A DNA stretch of 64,000 nt, taken from Luscinia megarhynchos (lineage: Eukaryota; Chordata; Aves; Passeriformes; Turdidae). The stretch covers positions 38,729,406-38,793,405 of the forward strand of contig JAPFBE010000002.1 of NCBI GenBank assembly GCA_034336665.1, given 5' to 3'. Below the pieces are notes generated by a model. That model had not been told where the DNA came from and ran no database searches. It saw nothing but the letters and a program-made list of their open reading frames with translations. The first letter of the stretch is position 1, and each line of letters begins with the position of its first letter. The translations under genes and the position numbers were made by a program. Shown here piece by piece: positions 1 through 13,200 of the stretch.

Positions 1-41
1 AAAGCCCGGCCGAGACCCGCACCCGCCGCGCCGCCGCTCAC
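1..41 (-). other. ZNF830: ZNF830 intron 2 start (major-class donor)
   Basis: Minus-strand donor GTGAGC at 41-36 directly after codon GAG (HRE). The human protein continues here with KVAEL, absent from the following bases, so this is an intron that leaves the window. Confidence 0.8.
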
Positions 42-366
42 CTCCCGGTGCTGCTTGCCCAGGACGTGCGTCTGCCACAGCAGCTCGCCCTTCACGGGCG
101 CGTTGCACAGCGAGCAGCTCAGGTGCCCCAGGCTGTTGTACGTGCCGGCCGCGTTAAGGGAAGCACCGTGCGGGGCGCGGACCCCCTCCCTCCATCCATC
201 CCTCCCTCCCCGCCGAGCTCTGGGGAGCCCGGTGCCGAGGATATTTGGCGAAGGGCGAGTCGATGCGCTTCTTGCCCGCGTTCTGGCGCTGCTTCTCCCT
301 CATGAGGCGCCGCAGCTCCTCCTGCCGCACCTGCTTCCGCCCCGCGCCCGCCCCGGCCGCCGCCAT
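42..366 (-). CDS. ZNF830: ZNF830 (CCDC16), 5' part only: exons 1 and 2
   Basis: N-terminal part of ZNF830, a nuclear C2H2 zinc-finger and coiled-coil protein associated with spliceosomal complexes and the DNA-damage response. Exon 1 runs from 366 to 245 (ATG at 366-364, A at -3) and encodes a start like [20 protein letters not shown], ending in ...DSPFA plus AA of a Lys codon. Exon 2 runs from 141 to 42 and gives [34 protein letters not shown], with the finger Cys pair and His pair in conserved positions. The join is in phase only if the 103-bp ATATCC...AC segment 244-142 is removed. Exon 2 ends at GAG followed by the ordinary donor GTGAGC, so the rest of the gene lies left of the window. Human ZNF830 is, to my knowledge, intronless, so this is probably the intron-bearing ancestral form. 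Identification is firm; the gene is cut by the window edge. Confidence 0.93.
142..244 (-). other. ZNF830: U12-type AT-AC intron in ZNF830
   Basis: On the minus strand the intron starts ATATCCTCGG (first seven bases match the U12 5' splice consensus ATATCCTTT) and ends GGCAC. At 161-153 it carries TCCCTTAAC, one mismatch from the U12 branch site TTCCTTAAC. The branch A at 154 is 12 nt before the intron end, inside the tight spacing typical of minor introns. There is no usable GT or AG at the ends and no polypyrimidine tract. Removal restores ...[12 protein letters not shown]..., colinear with the human protein. If retained, the frame reads into non-homologous sequence and stops at 156-154. Confidence 0.93.
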
Positions 367-500
367 CTTCGCCCGCGCGCGGGGCGCTGGGCGGGGCCGG
401 CGCGCGCCGTGACGCACCGGGAGCGCGCCGGGAAGGGGCGGGCGGGCGGACGGACGGACGCATCAGTCTCCTTTGTCGCCTTCCTCGGAATATTCCTTTT
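367..500 (-). promoter_or_regulatory. ZNF830: ZNF830 CpG-island promoter
   Basis: GC-rich, CpG-dense sequence immediately upstream of the ZNF830 ATG, including GGGGCGGG-type GC boxes near 393-440. No TATA box is evident. The transcription start cannot be placed exactly. Confidence 0.6.
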
Positions 501-659
501 TTAAGCCTTTGGAGCACCAGCAGAGCTCGATAGACGCAGCGGTTCAGCTGCGGGACACGTCTCTGAATAAACTGCCTGAAATGTACCCCACCCCTCACGC
601 CAAACCACCCAAATGAGGAAAAAATAATAAACATTGCATCCCGTACATCCAGATCCAGA

Positions 660-830
660 TAACAGAATCACAGGGTGGAAAGCATCACAGTTGGTCATCT
701 GCTCCAACGTGCCTGGCACGGGATTGTGTCCAGATGGTTCTTTAATATCTTCAATGAGGAAGACTCCACACCCTCTCTGAACAACCTGTTCAGTGCACGG
801 TGCGCAACACAACTGTGTAAAGTACTTCTT
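660..830 (-). mobile_element. CR1 LINE fragment
   Basis: Reverse-oriented CR1 text: 'acagaatcacagggtggaaa', then a degraded run matching the CR1 3' region including 'cacgggattgtgtccagatg'. It lies between the ZNF830 promoter and the proposed BAG1 3' end. Old, 3'-only copy. Confidence 0.75.
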
Positions 831-1057
831 GGGGTTGGATTTTTTTGGGGTTTTTGTTTTTTAAATGCTAACCCAGGTTTTTTAAAGCTCTGTCTCGTTG
901 CCAGTCCTGGGACACTGGAAGCCCCAATCAGTGCACTGTCAGTGAGGCCGGCTCGCTGCCTGCACAGCGCAGTGTGTGCCTTCCCCGCTAAAACACAGCC
1001 CAAATACAGCATTTAGTGACTACAACATCACCAACGACAGCACAGAGCTTTCCAAGT

Positions 1058-1063
1058 TTTATT
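1058..1063 (-). terminator. BAG1: Candidate distal poly(A) signal of BAG1
   Basis: AATAAA on the minus strand, followed by the end of the AT-rich, ORF-free stretch that extends from the BAG1 stop codon. If used, the BAG1 3'UTR is about 3.2 kb. A nearer candidate is the TTTATT near 3712 (AATAAA on the minus strand). Which is used cannot be decided here. Confidence 0.4.
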
Positions 1064-4000
1064 TCATCTTTTCATTTATCACAGTACAATAACGTAAGTT
1101 AACAAAAAAAATAATCTAGTGCCAATTTCCACGGTGTCAAGTGCTCCACTCCAAACCACGAATGTCCATTAGAAGTCAAAAAGTGTTGCTCCAGGCTTAC
1201 AGCGACATTTCCTTCCAGAGGACTTGGTCATGGAGGATGCCACTATAATTCTGTGCTGTTTCCAGAGAGCAACCCATCCCATGGCTCCAGACTCCACATT
1301 TCTCTGAGTTGGGTTTGGTTCATCTCACACCAGCCCACGGGATCTGGGAGAGAAAACGGGCCAAGGGCATGTGCAATTCAATTTCCATTTTGATAAAAGA
1401 CAAATCCTGTGGTACATTTTGCCAGGATGGCAAGTCCAAGGTGTGTAAACACAGCCAGAGCAACACAGCAACTGGAGGAAGACGACGGGATAAGTGCAAC
1501 TACGGCAAAAGGGAGGAACTTCTGTTTTGACATGATCATGGCAGATTGCTGGGCTGAGGAAACGATTCAGTAGGTATCACAGTACACCTGGACTACAGAA
1601 TCAGTGAGACTACAGCTTAAGCTTGATTATTTATATTTACTAGTTCTGAAGAATATTTAAAATTGCCTCTTCCTTCTGATTCCTTCCACTATTGCAGTCT
1701 GCTGCACTTTTGAAAAGCACAGACGTTTGCTTTTACTGATTTTAAGGCTATTATGACAAAAAAATGTTTACAACCCCCCCCCTCCAAAACCAAATATAAA
1801 AGTCAATTCACTCTAGAATGTCTTGGATAACTCTAAATACAACCATCTGTTGTCCAAAACCAATCAACTCATTTTTATATTTGGAAGACAAAACAATTTA
1901 TACTGCAGAAGTTGGTCCTCATACAAATACTTTTGTTCTACAAACCAAACCACTTAGCACTGCAAGGTAAGTTTGGGTCAGAACACCCACCCTCTGCTGA
2001 ATACAGATGTACTGGTGGGAGAGGTTCACCATCACTCTCTTTGCCTCAAAACACCAGACTATCAAAAGATCTGCTATGGAACATCCTGAAGTTAATCCAC
2101 CTTGCTCTGAGACAGGCTGAGGATGTACTCACACAAATACATCTAAGGAAGCAACAATTTCTGGGAGAGACTGCTGGGAAGACGATGTCTGCCTGTAAAT
2201 GTTCTCACCCAAGAGAGAAAACTACACAGGAGCAGCAGAAATGGACACAGTCCTAGCCATGACCACAGCTCCCAGTTCTCTCCATGGACACAGGAGGATA
2301 TTTTTATTGTACATGCACCTGTGAAAGCTCGGTGCATAGAGAACCACATCTGGAAGGGTGAGGATCCTTTCCATCTCAGGAAAGTGGTTAATTTTGCATT
2401 CCCTGAATTAGGTAAGTGTTGCTGGTGGTTTAAGAGTCAGCTGAATCTGGTTCAGAAACAGCCACAGGTTAGGCAGGGCCTCACAAAAATGCCTACAATC
2501 AACACTTCTTCCTCTTAACCTTAAAGTGCTGGGAAAATGCAGCATGACAGACTAGTTAGCCTAGGAAAAAACTTCCACAGTCCTACCATACCAAACCCTA
2601 ACATGATAGATAATGTTCCTAGAAGTTTAGACTATGGCATTCTCCACAGATCCTGATAAGAGAATTTCATAAGGAAAAAATTAAGATTGGAGTAGCTGGT
2701 TAACAGCAAAAAACATGGCAACTCAAATCTTGGTATGGTCAACCAGCATTTTTAGAATATAAGTGACCCTTTCTAATACACATCTGTTCAATGCCATTTT
2801 TCACTAAAAAAAAGTTATTCCAATTATAAACATCAAAGACAATACTGTAATAATAACACTTTAGGCATTATTTAAGCTTTATAACTTACAGGAAGTTAAA
2901 ATCTTTTTACATACATCTCCTATTTTTATCTTGAAAGGACAGCTAACCTTAAAACATGGATAATGGCTCACTACCTATGGGCCAATTCTAAACATTCTCA
3001 GTCTGACTCACTTGGGATGAAGAGTTTATTTCTTGCACAGAAAGAGGCTCCTCACCAGTCCCTGCTTCGCCAGCCACTGTGTATATGCTGACCTCCCAAT
3101 GAGGAGCATCAGTGAAAAACCAGCTCCTGAATATTTATGTTACCTACAGGCTGACATGCTCCACAGTCTGCTCAGAACCTCTGAGAAACCACTGCAAAGT
3201 TGGCTGCACCCCCTCAAAGTTTCTGTCTCCTGCAAAAGCTGATTTCTCACCTAACAGAGAAGGTAAAGCACGGCATGTATCTGACTGTGACTCAGTCATA
3301 ACCCTCACACAGATGGCATTGCTAAAATAAACCTGTGTCTCTTTGCAACATGCCATAAAAATTCACTGATTGCCTTAAAATACTGGAATAATCACTGCAT
3401 CTTCCCGTTAAATATAGCATCATGAATTCAGCAAATTCAGAAAAAAGTATTAAAAAACTCTTTCAAAATAGCTCCTTAGTTATACCTTGCTTGAACTGAA
3501 CCCTTGGTATTTGAGCAGCATGAGTCATCTCATTTCACTTCTCAACATAAGACAGAACACAAATAATAAAAATACAAATAATCTATAAAAACCACAGTAC
3601 ATCAGAAATCTGTGTAAAAAACATACGTCTGCATCAAGGAGCTCAGTAACAACTTAAAGCACCACTCAAAATTAAGTACCATACATGTTACAGTACATTC
3701 CATTTATTATGACAATTTAAGGCTAAAATAGGTACGACTCCCTTATAGTCAAGCTTTCTTATATTTATAAATGCATACAAACATTAAGTAGATACAAATG
3801 CGTAGGGGGTTTTTATTGCTCTGAACTGTCTACAAGAATGTTAAACTTTCCCAGATGTTGTCTCAGTTTGCCTTTTTCAATCAAGCTGAAGTCCTACAAC
3901 TGCAACTTATGGCACTTGTACAATTATAGACCTTCTTTGATTTGAGCTGTAAATAAATTCAAAGATATATCAGACAAAATTGCCCACCACTGAAAACTTC

Positions 4001-4283
4001 ATAACTTAGTTAACTAAACTATCTTATCGTCCATGAGATACACAATTCATCACAAAGATTAGTTCAGCCATTCTTCAGGAAGGATTTTCTTTTCAAAATA
4101 ATAGTTCTAACCAAGCGGCAAACAAGACAACCAGCAAGAAATGATTGACTGGTACCAGTCTAACAGACTGGGCTTTGGGGGAAAAAAAAAACCAGGAAGC
4201 TGGATATGTGCTCCAAAACAAAGAGCAAACTCTTCTTCTTGCTCATAGAGCAATTATGTTTCCTAATTATGTAAGGCAATGCC
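1064..4283 (-). other. BAG1: Probable BAG1 3'UTR / intergenic, no coding signal
   Basis: AT-rich sequence after the BAG1 stop codon. Short ORFs on both strands have no recognisable homology or splice context. It contains several poly-T/poly-A tracts and no clear CR1. I interpret it as a long 3'UTR, as mammalian BAG1 also has an extended last exon, but an intergenic part cannot be excluded. Confidence 0.5.
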
Positions 4284-7200
4284 TCATTCTGCCAGTGCCA
4301 AATTCTTTGACTGTAGCTTGTCCATTTCTTGACCAATATTCCCTTCAATGGTATCACACTGGGCAAGAAAAACCTGAGAATAAAAAACAAACAAATGTTA
4401 TTGGATACACAGTTTGGCACTGGGAGGTGTTTCTGAAGAACTGGAAGTGCAGTTCCTATCATGAATGTGAGATGTCAATTCAACAGCCACTTTCCATTGT
4501 TTTGGGAATACCTTATGCCCACCTGCATTCACCCAAAATCCATTAGAAACATGACATTGGATAAGGCTAATAAAGGTATGCATGGCTGCCCACCATCACC
4601 AGTCCTGATGCTGACGTATTTTCAGTTGATCCAAAGTTCATAAGCAATAGGAAACAAAGGTTCAGACAAGTTAGTGCTTCATTCAGTTTGGAACATGACT
4701 TATAAGCTCCTTTCTAAAACATGTACTTCAGAGGCCAAGGCTGGGAGGGACAAACCTGCTCAGTCAAATTTAAAACAAGCTTTCATTAAACCAAGACCTT
4801 TTCTATTTCTTAAGACTACAAGGCACCATTGAACCTTCATCAGTAGCTGGTGTTCCTCAAAAGACAGAAGGCTCCATTCCAACACAAGCAGTCCACAGCA
4901 CCTTATGCTTTCTTAGAACCTACCCACAAATTCTTACAAGTAGAGCCACACACAGAGAGCAATTGTGAGCCAGCAGCCCCTGGTCACTTTGCTAGGCCTG
5001 TACACAGCACAACACACAGCACTATAAGCCAATAAACTGTTTTAGGCCAACCCCAGGGTATGCAAGCACACTGCACTTTCTGAGAAAGATTCTTCCATTA
5101 GCTATTCATGTCTTGCCTTTGTTTTTGCTATGTCTGCACCAGATTCTGACAGTCAAACCAGACATTTCATGTTATTTACACTAAAATGACATTAAGAAAG
5201 CACTTTCCTTCCAGAGCAGCAAACTGTTGTGCAATGTGAATGTTCCTCAACCATCACAGTGCTTTGAATCATCTGTTTCCAACCAATTTCTTGAGGTGTC
5301 ATCAACTCAGGTCTGTAAGAACTTGAGTGATGAAAAAGTGAAGGTGGTAACAACTGCAGTTGCTGGCTGCTACTGCTTCATATTTATCTCCCCCCCCTGA
5401 AAGACGTGCGACTGCCAGCAGTAGAAGGCAGTTGATAGCTCCTCCTTGCTGTCATGGATACTTAAGAATAATAAGGATAACTTGCCACTGTTTTCCTGTT
5501 ATTGCTCTAGAAAAACAAACTGTTGTTGACAGCTCTGGTCTGAAACCCCTTAGGATTCTTCTGCAGTCCTCAAAGGGTTCATAATCCATAGCTCCATAAT
5601 GCTGTGCCCATAAAGGCACACAAATAATTCTGATCTCTGCTCAAAAGAATCCATTTTATGCTTTAACAGCAGTTCTTACACAAAGCCTCACTTACTTCTG
5701 CTCTAACTTTACCCAAGAGTGGAGATCCAGTAGCTTCCACAAAGTTGACAGCCACCAGCCTATTACAAGTTTTGCTGCCTTGGTTAGCCACATGGAATCA
5801 GGAGCGTGTTCAGAACCCTCACATAACACAGCCACACCAGCAACCACCTTCATTTTCATTTGCATTAGCTGAACTTATCTCAATAACTGAGTACAAAGTG
5901 CTTTGTCCCTAAAGCTGTAACTAAAACCATTTCTCCTATGAAGTACTTCTTGGTGGGCCTTCCTCTCAAATAGATGGCTGTTCTAAAAAACTTGTGAAAC
6001 ATCAATGGGAAGTATTTAATAAGGTTACAGTAAAAAAAAATCATTCAACTCTATATATGAATGCAAAGGTACTTCCACAAACAATTTTTAGGAGTCCTGA
6101 CACTAAAGCTAGCACAATACAAATAAAAACAGTAATACAAGTAGCATTACCATTCATTTATCTAAGGTTGAGTGGAGGGAGGTGAATTCCAGTAGTTTAT
6201 TAACGAACCTTCAGTTCAAGGTCTCTAAGAAAACAATGACTAAGAATTTACAAGCATCATACCATAGCAAAGCAATTAAACCCTCCATTCCCAGCACAGC
6301 TACTCTGCTGTACAGATCTTAAAGACCTACTCTCCAAAGAAAGTTGATGCATTGCAATAGAAGCTACATTTTCCAAAGAAGGTCTCTGGCAAGGTCACGG
6401 AGTACATCAGCAGGAGCTACAGATGACTGCATGCTTGTGCCCAGACCTCAGTCATTACTCCAGCCCACCAATATTCCAAAAAGGAGGAATGATCAATCCT
6501 CTTGTCTTTATAAGTTATCAGGATTTCTTCACATCATCAAGGAGCCATAAAACAAACCATTAATGTAAATGACAAACATTATCTGAACACAGCATGAGCT
6601 ATGAAAATCTGTATTTTGTGTGTTGTTCAAAGAGAGGTCATACAAAATACCAATACAAAAACAAACACTGAAAACATCTAAACAGCTAATTTTCACAAAC
6701 TGCTGGTATACAGGTGCCCAGCATTTATGGAGAAGAAAAAAAAAAAAGGAAAAAAAACCACCAAAAACAAATCAAGAATACTGACCTGGACCCTCTTGAC
6801 CAATCCCTTCTTTTTCAGTTTGCAGTCACTGAAATTCTCTGGCAGATTCTGCAGTAAAATAAGCAAACAAGTTGATGCAGGTTAATGCTGAAATGAATGT
6901 ATTAGACTTACAGCAAAAACCTGGAATTATCAAAGAAGCCTCTAAATAGGCATCCTGAAAATGCCATGCCCGATCAGTAATGATGATTACACAGGAAAGA
7001 ATATATAAGAAAAAGTTATTAAAAAGTCAGGGATGCAGCACGCTGACTGCAAAGAACCAAGCTAGCAAATCTACCATGTGTCTTTAGGGAACATACAGCA
7101 ACAGACTACACACAGTGCTTTTTCTGCTGTGGTGTATGTTAACTGTTCAGCTGAGCTTCATCTTCAGGGGTTTTTTCAGAGATTATAACATGAACAAATT

Positions 7201-10200
7201 TGTTACAAATGCATTAACTAAACCACTTGCCATCATTAGAATGCATCATTAGTAATGCATCCACTGCCAGTCTAAGCTGTACATATGATCATCTCTGCAA
7301 AGTACTCATGGAAGGCAACAGATGTGAAGTGTTACATGATGTCAGCTTTTAATTTAATTCAAAGTGCATAATTTTCTGTACTCCTACCATCCATTACTTT
7401 CATGTATGCCATCCTGGCAAGTGTTACATGCTTTGTCCTTTCCGAGCTATGTGAAATGGGGCTGTTGCTGAGGAATGGTGCTCAGGTTTATAATTTTGTT
7501 TTTAACACGTAAAACACCTGTACTGATGATTATCATTATATAAAGTTTATGTGAACATTCTTAAAAACACTGTGCTCTCACTGGTGAAATACATAAAAAT
7601 CTTGGGTGTTTCTCTCTAGTTTATTTTATTTTCCCCCTAACTCTAGACCAAGAATAGAGGTTTCCCTAACCTAATCTGTTTCATTTCAGCCAAAATGTGA
7701 GCACAGCTGGGAGGTTTAAATACATAAACTTTTGGAAAAATCAAAAAAACAAATAAAAATAAAGGTGTTCTTTTCTTTTATTGTTCAGACAAATAGATTC
7801 TACTCCTCCTGTCTGTTGCCCATGCTGTGTGAGCTGGTGTGAGGCACTTTAGCTGAGCTGTGGGCAGTGTCACCTCCCTATGGGAACATTCCTTATCTCC
7901 TCAGAGGTATTTCACTGGTGTTTCCCTCTTGAGCTCCAACAGCAGCATGGCTGGAGCAGAAGGCTACAAACTAGTTTCCATTACTAAAACTTGGCAGGAA
8001 AGTTTCAAAAAACTGTAGTCAGCATACAGGCTAAGGAGGGATGAAATGGAGGATGGAGCAGCGTGGAAAGTTACCAACCCAGATGTGACAATATGGAAAA
8101 TGACAGGGAGAAAATGCAGTTGCTGCTCCCTGGATGGAATGTGGTCAGCGTGCAGGACTTCCCACACACAGTACACACTAAGGAGGCCTAAAGAGAGAGT
8201 GGACTGGAGACACCAAGGCCAGGGTCTGTCCAAATCCTGCAGGAGGGGGAACATGGTGGTACCTTGTAGCTGATAAGCCACATAACAGCTGTCAGTCAAG
8301 GAAGGAAAAAGATTTTCTGCTGTTGAACCAGCAACTGTGGCAAGATCATAGATGCCCACCTCCATTCCAAAGTTTACCTTGGATGCAATACTAATGTATA
8401 GCTCCAGCCCCAAAGATCACCTCAGATGTAATACTGACATCACCCACCTCCAAAGTACAACCACCCCCCACCGAACACGATGCATGACTAGAGTCACTCT
8501 AGTGACTATAAATGTAAAAATAGTATAAAAATAAGTTTAAAATGGCACAAAAATAGGGAAGACTACATTATTGGGGATTAGAGCTGGTTAGTTTATTGCT
8601 TTATGGAAATTTTTGCAGCCAGATACTACCACCAGCAAATCTGTTAAGAGTTTTCTATGGTATTAATAAAGGAGGACTGTTCCATAAACTGGTAAAGTGA
8701 GTCCTTCAAGGGCACTTACAGTCACTGGCAGCAGGTAACTATTTGACTGTGGATACCAAGGAGAGGGTCCCTTTTATGCTGTTGTGTCCTGAATTTGTCC
8801 CTGAATCTTGCCTGGGGCATCAACAGACCAATTAAAGGTGTGGAGGGGTCCAGGAGGGGCCTCTGTGTTTGCATGTGACCCCAAGCAAGTCATCTGAACC
8901 ACCCCTGCATCAAGTGGGCTGCTCAGGGAAGGGTCCCCATCACAGGACACTGACAGACTGGTGGGGCAAAAGTGTCTCAGCTAACCTGGAGCACTGACAC
9001 ACAAATCAAACAGAAAGGGTTGGAGAAAACCTCCCCTTCCCACTGTCCCCTTGACAGTGCTCCTTGAGTTTTAGAAATACCTTCCTCTGAAGATTTAATT
9101 TTATGTTTACAACTCACACTAAGAGATTAAAGAATTATAGTAAGAAATGCTTATCACATTGTTATTGATCCAGATAAAATCAAAAAGTTTAGTAATAGGA
9201 TCTCATCTTATTGTAAGTGGAAAAACTTCCCAAATGTCTGGGAAATGTTTGTTACAGGAACAGTCATGGGGCTTTTTCAGAATGCTTCTTTCTTTTAATC
9301 CTTGAAATGTTAATTTCATATGGATTTATCCGATGACAAGTATAGCAGAGACAGGAAGACAGTTAAATTTCATCAGAACAGCATGGTAATTTAAGTAAAT
9401 TCTACAGAGGAACTATAATTTTAGAAAATCTCAGGAAAGGAAGGTGGACCATCAGAGCATAACTATGAGTCAGCAGCACTATCAATGTCCTCAATACTGA
9501 TAGATGCAATTTGACAGATTTGTTGTGAACTTATGTTAACAAAATCAGTGACTGGTATTTCAGAAGAGAAAGCTTTTTTCAATTCTTAGAACAATCTGTT
9601 CTCTGCAATATTGTCTTTCTAGATTAAAAAATCTGCCATTTAAAAGGAGACCATCTTGAGGACAAAATGAGTGCTCACACTTCAATACTGGTGAAAACAT
9701 TCATTAAATCAGAGCTGGTTCACAAGCACATGACTGTGGACATGACAAATCTTCCTACTGATCTCATAAAAACTTGGCTTTTTCTTGAAAAAGCCTTGCA
9801 GATATTTAAAAATGATGAGCCAGATGACCAAGTAAAGCATTTCCCCATGCTCTTCTCACTGAGATTTGTAATAAATAGTGGTTTTTGACTTCTATTCCTG
9901 GACTAAATGTTTTAACTGATGAAATAAATAGCACATCCGTAAATGCACACACACAAATCTTCAAGCATTGAACAAGACTCAACTGCATTCTTCCCAAAGA
10001 AAACTTAAAAGATCTATGGCTAATGTCAATGTCTGACTGTGTCAGACAAATTAAAGTTTTGTAAGATGCAGTGAAAGCAGTAGCTGTTTAAACACGTTTA
10101 TGCACAATGTTTAAGTTACTGATGCTTTACCCAAAAGCCTCCTTTCATGCTTTTGGGCAGAGCATCTTTTCTTTCACCCCTCTGGCACTGACAGCACTAT

Positions 10201-13200
10201 ATCTTTTCTCTCCTCCCCACTACTGTATGACTATAAACTTACTTCTCCACCTTCCAAATCCCATCTTTTAAATTCACAATTATTGAACGCATGGTGTCTA
10301 GTGAAAGTACTTAGTTCCAAACTCAGCTCCTCTAATTAATGAGCTTGTCTGCTACCAGTAAGAGAGTGATATGCCTAGAATAGAAAGAAAACAATATGCA
10401 GGCTTCCTCAACCTTATGTCTCTGTAACAAACCCAATCTCATTTTACATCAAGCTGAATAGTTTTAAGTGATCTAAACACACACAACAGCTGAAACACCT
10501 TAATGAGCTGTGACAATTCCACCAAAGAAAAAGATCTGGAACATTTATAGTTTGAGCTTGCTGGTATGTTTGTTTGACTTCTACAATACATCATCCATTC
10601 TTCTCAGTCAGTCAGTCACATTTTTTCCCCTCTGAATTTTTAACATGCCATTGAGTCAATCAACAGCACCTCTACATGTTCAATAGCATTTAACAGATGT
10701 GTCAGAACTAGCTTTTGACTTGGCTGCTAAAAAGAATGCTAATTACTTGTATAAACCAATTCTACGATAAAATACTTTACTTCTTTGCATTTCTATTTCA
10801 GTGGAACTCATTTATTGCTCATACACATCCCTCACTACCAGTCTGTACTGCTGCCTCCATATACTGCACAGTGCTGCCTCAGTAACCTGGTGGCCTGTTC
10901 ATCTGACCTGGTGTAATACCAGCACTCTGAACTGCCACATTTTATGCAAAGATTCCACCCACCTACATGTATTTCATCTGCAAGACTGCACATTAGTCCA
11001 GTGTTCATGACAATCTCACAGTCAGCTTTGTATATTAAAAGAAACAAATACATGCAATGCAACTGCAACTCACTGGCAATCCAAACTCTCATTTACTTAA
11101 AAAAAAAAAAAAAAAAAGACTTTTTAATGTCACTGGCTCTTATACAATAAAGTACAAAGAGTTATTATTACAGATTTTGAAAGAAATTAATTATAATTAG
11201 ATTTAGCTCCGGCTGCTCCACTTTCTCAAGAAAGAAGACTTCAAGAAATGAAGTATAGGGAAATCCATTATTTCCCAAATCTAAACACTAGGTCACTGAT
11301 TGTAAGTCTTCTAAAGCATTGTACTAGACGTAAAAGCCTTTGTCCAGTACTATTTAGAGTATTTTGGGTAAGGAGATGCTTTCTGGTTAAATCACACAAA
11401 AAGTAACAGAATTAAAAGTAAACTTGGGAAATTGAGTTTGGATTAACCAGGAAGTAGTGAAACAGTTTTACAAGACTCCTGCTGGGTTCCGGAACTGCAC
11501 ACAAGAATACAAGTACTGAGTTTTTCTTCTAAATAGGATTTGGTACCAAAAATGGAAGGGGTCAGAAATAAGCTTTAATTCCATTCAGTTGAGACAGTTG
11601 TCACCTGATTGATATTTTCATGACAGCACGTAATAAATCTGCCACTTCAAACAGGAAATCAGTGATATGAGGTCTTTATGTCTAACAGCATTCAATAAGT
11701 CAGCACAATATTCTCCTTTATATGAGGCAAAAAAGAAAAATTTGAAGGCTTCAAAATACTTAGAATACAGCAATTAAAAAAAAATATTTAGAACTGTTGG
11801 CTATAACAAGCAGAAAAGACTATGTTATCATCATAGGCTCACAACACAAAAGCAGGAAATTAGTTAGTAAGCTTCCCACCATTCCTAGGAACACATCCAT
11901 ATTACAAAGCATTTGATGATGGCCAGTTCAAGTTACTACTCTTAGTTCACTGCTGAACTTTTTCAAAGAGCCCATCAAACCAAACTACAATTGTTTCACC
12001 CATTATAAGTATTTGCATGGCATATTTCTGAAACAAAATCCAATAAAAGGTCCCTTTAATTAAATTAATTAAATGCACCAAGGAGGAGAAACAAACACAC
12101 CACTACCACAGAAAAGCACCATTTTTCCTTCAGAGCAGGCTATTATGATCTTGATGCGTTACATAATTATATGGCTCACAGAGAACAACCAGCAGAGAGA
12201 GAAACAGAGTAAGGAAATACCCTGGTTGGGGCAATTTTCTATTTATCTCTGCACAAGACCCTTATTGGGGCAATTTTCTATTTATCTCTGCACAAGACCC
12301 TTATTCTCATCTAGCTCTCAGCTACTACATGATACAGGAAGATTTGTATTATACTCTGGAAATGTAATGTAAGATTATGATCCACTAATGACTGTGAAGC
12401 ACTAATATAGCAAAAAAAATTTTCTTAGTACATTAAAATATGAAGCAAATTTCTGTTGGGATTTGACCCTCTTCTGTGGTTAGTTACTTACAATGGCATC
12501 AATCTGTTCAAGGGTCTTCATGAACTGCTCTGCAGTTCCTTTTATCCTCTTGTCCAGCTGTTTTAGTGCTTCTGCTTGGAGATCCTTTGCTAAAAATCCC
12601 TGAAGAAGAAAAAAACAAATTATTCCATACCCTACACAATACTCACCTTAGAAAAATCTGTCAATCCACAACAGCAGAAAACATCTTTTACTATTTCTGT
12701 ATTTTCAAGCATGATATGGACTCCAATCTTAACTGTATTCTTCTGTATTTTATCAATTCTTGACATGGTAAATGTAAGATCAGTTAGGTTTACTAAAATG
12801 ATAAACATGTAATAGACCTTCTTCTTTGGACCTTGAGAGAACTCTAAGTTTTTCCAGATATAAAGAACGTAACTTGTCCCATATGAAACAATATTTACCT
12901 TTTTCCAAGCAGTGCCATGTCTCTATTTTGAAAATTCATAAATGGCATTTGGAATTCACTAAGAATTATTACTGACTCTTGGACATTTAGGAGGGATACC
13001 TTACTACTGACTACTCAAAACCTTAAACTGTTTTGTTTGGGTTCTTTTAGAAAAGATATACCTACAAAACTGCTTTGCAAAGACATAAAGTGATACAAAA
13101 CTGGCATACCTTCTGGATACTTGTGAACTCTTTATTAACTTCCTCTAACTTATTAGCTATTTGCTCCACTGACTTCTCCAAATCTTTTAACTTCTTTAAT

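Noticed and set aside
142..244. A sequence error or small insertion rather than an intron between ZNF830 exons
   Set aside because: Donor, branch site, spacing and AC terminus all match the U12 class independently and the join is exactly in phase, which a random insertion would not provide.
10801..11150. Possible processed retrocopy ending in an A19-20 tract
   Set aside because: The sequence before the A tract shows no recognisable coding homology and I see no clear target-site duplication; could be only a poly(A) microsatellite.
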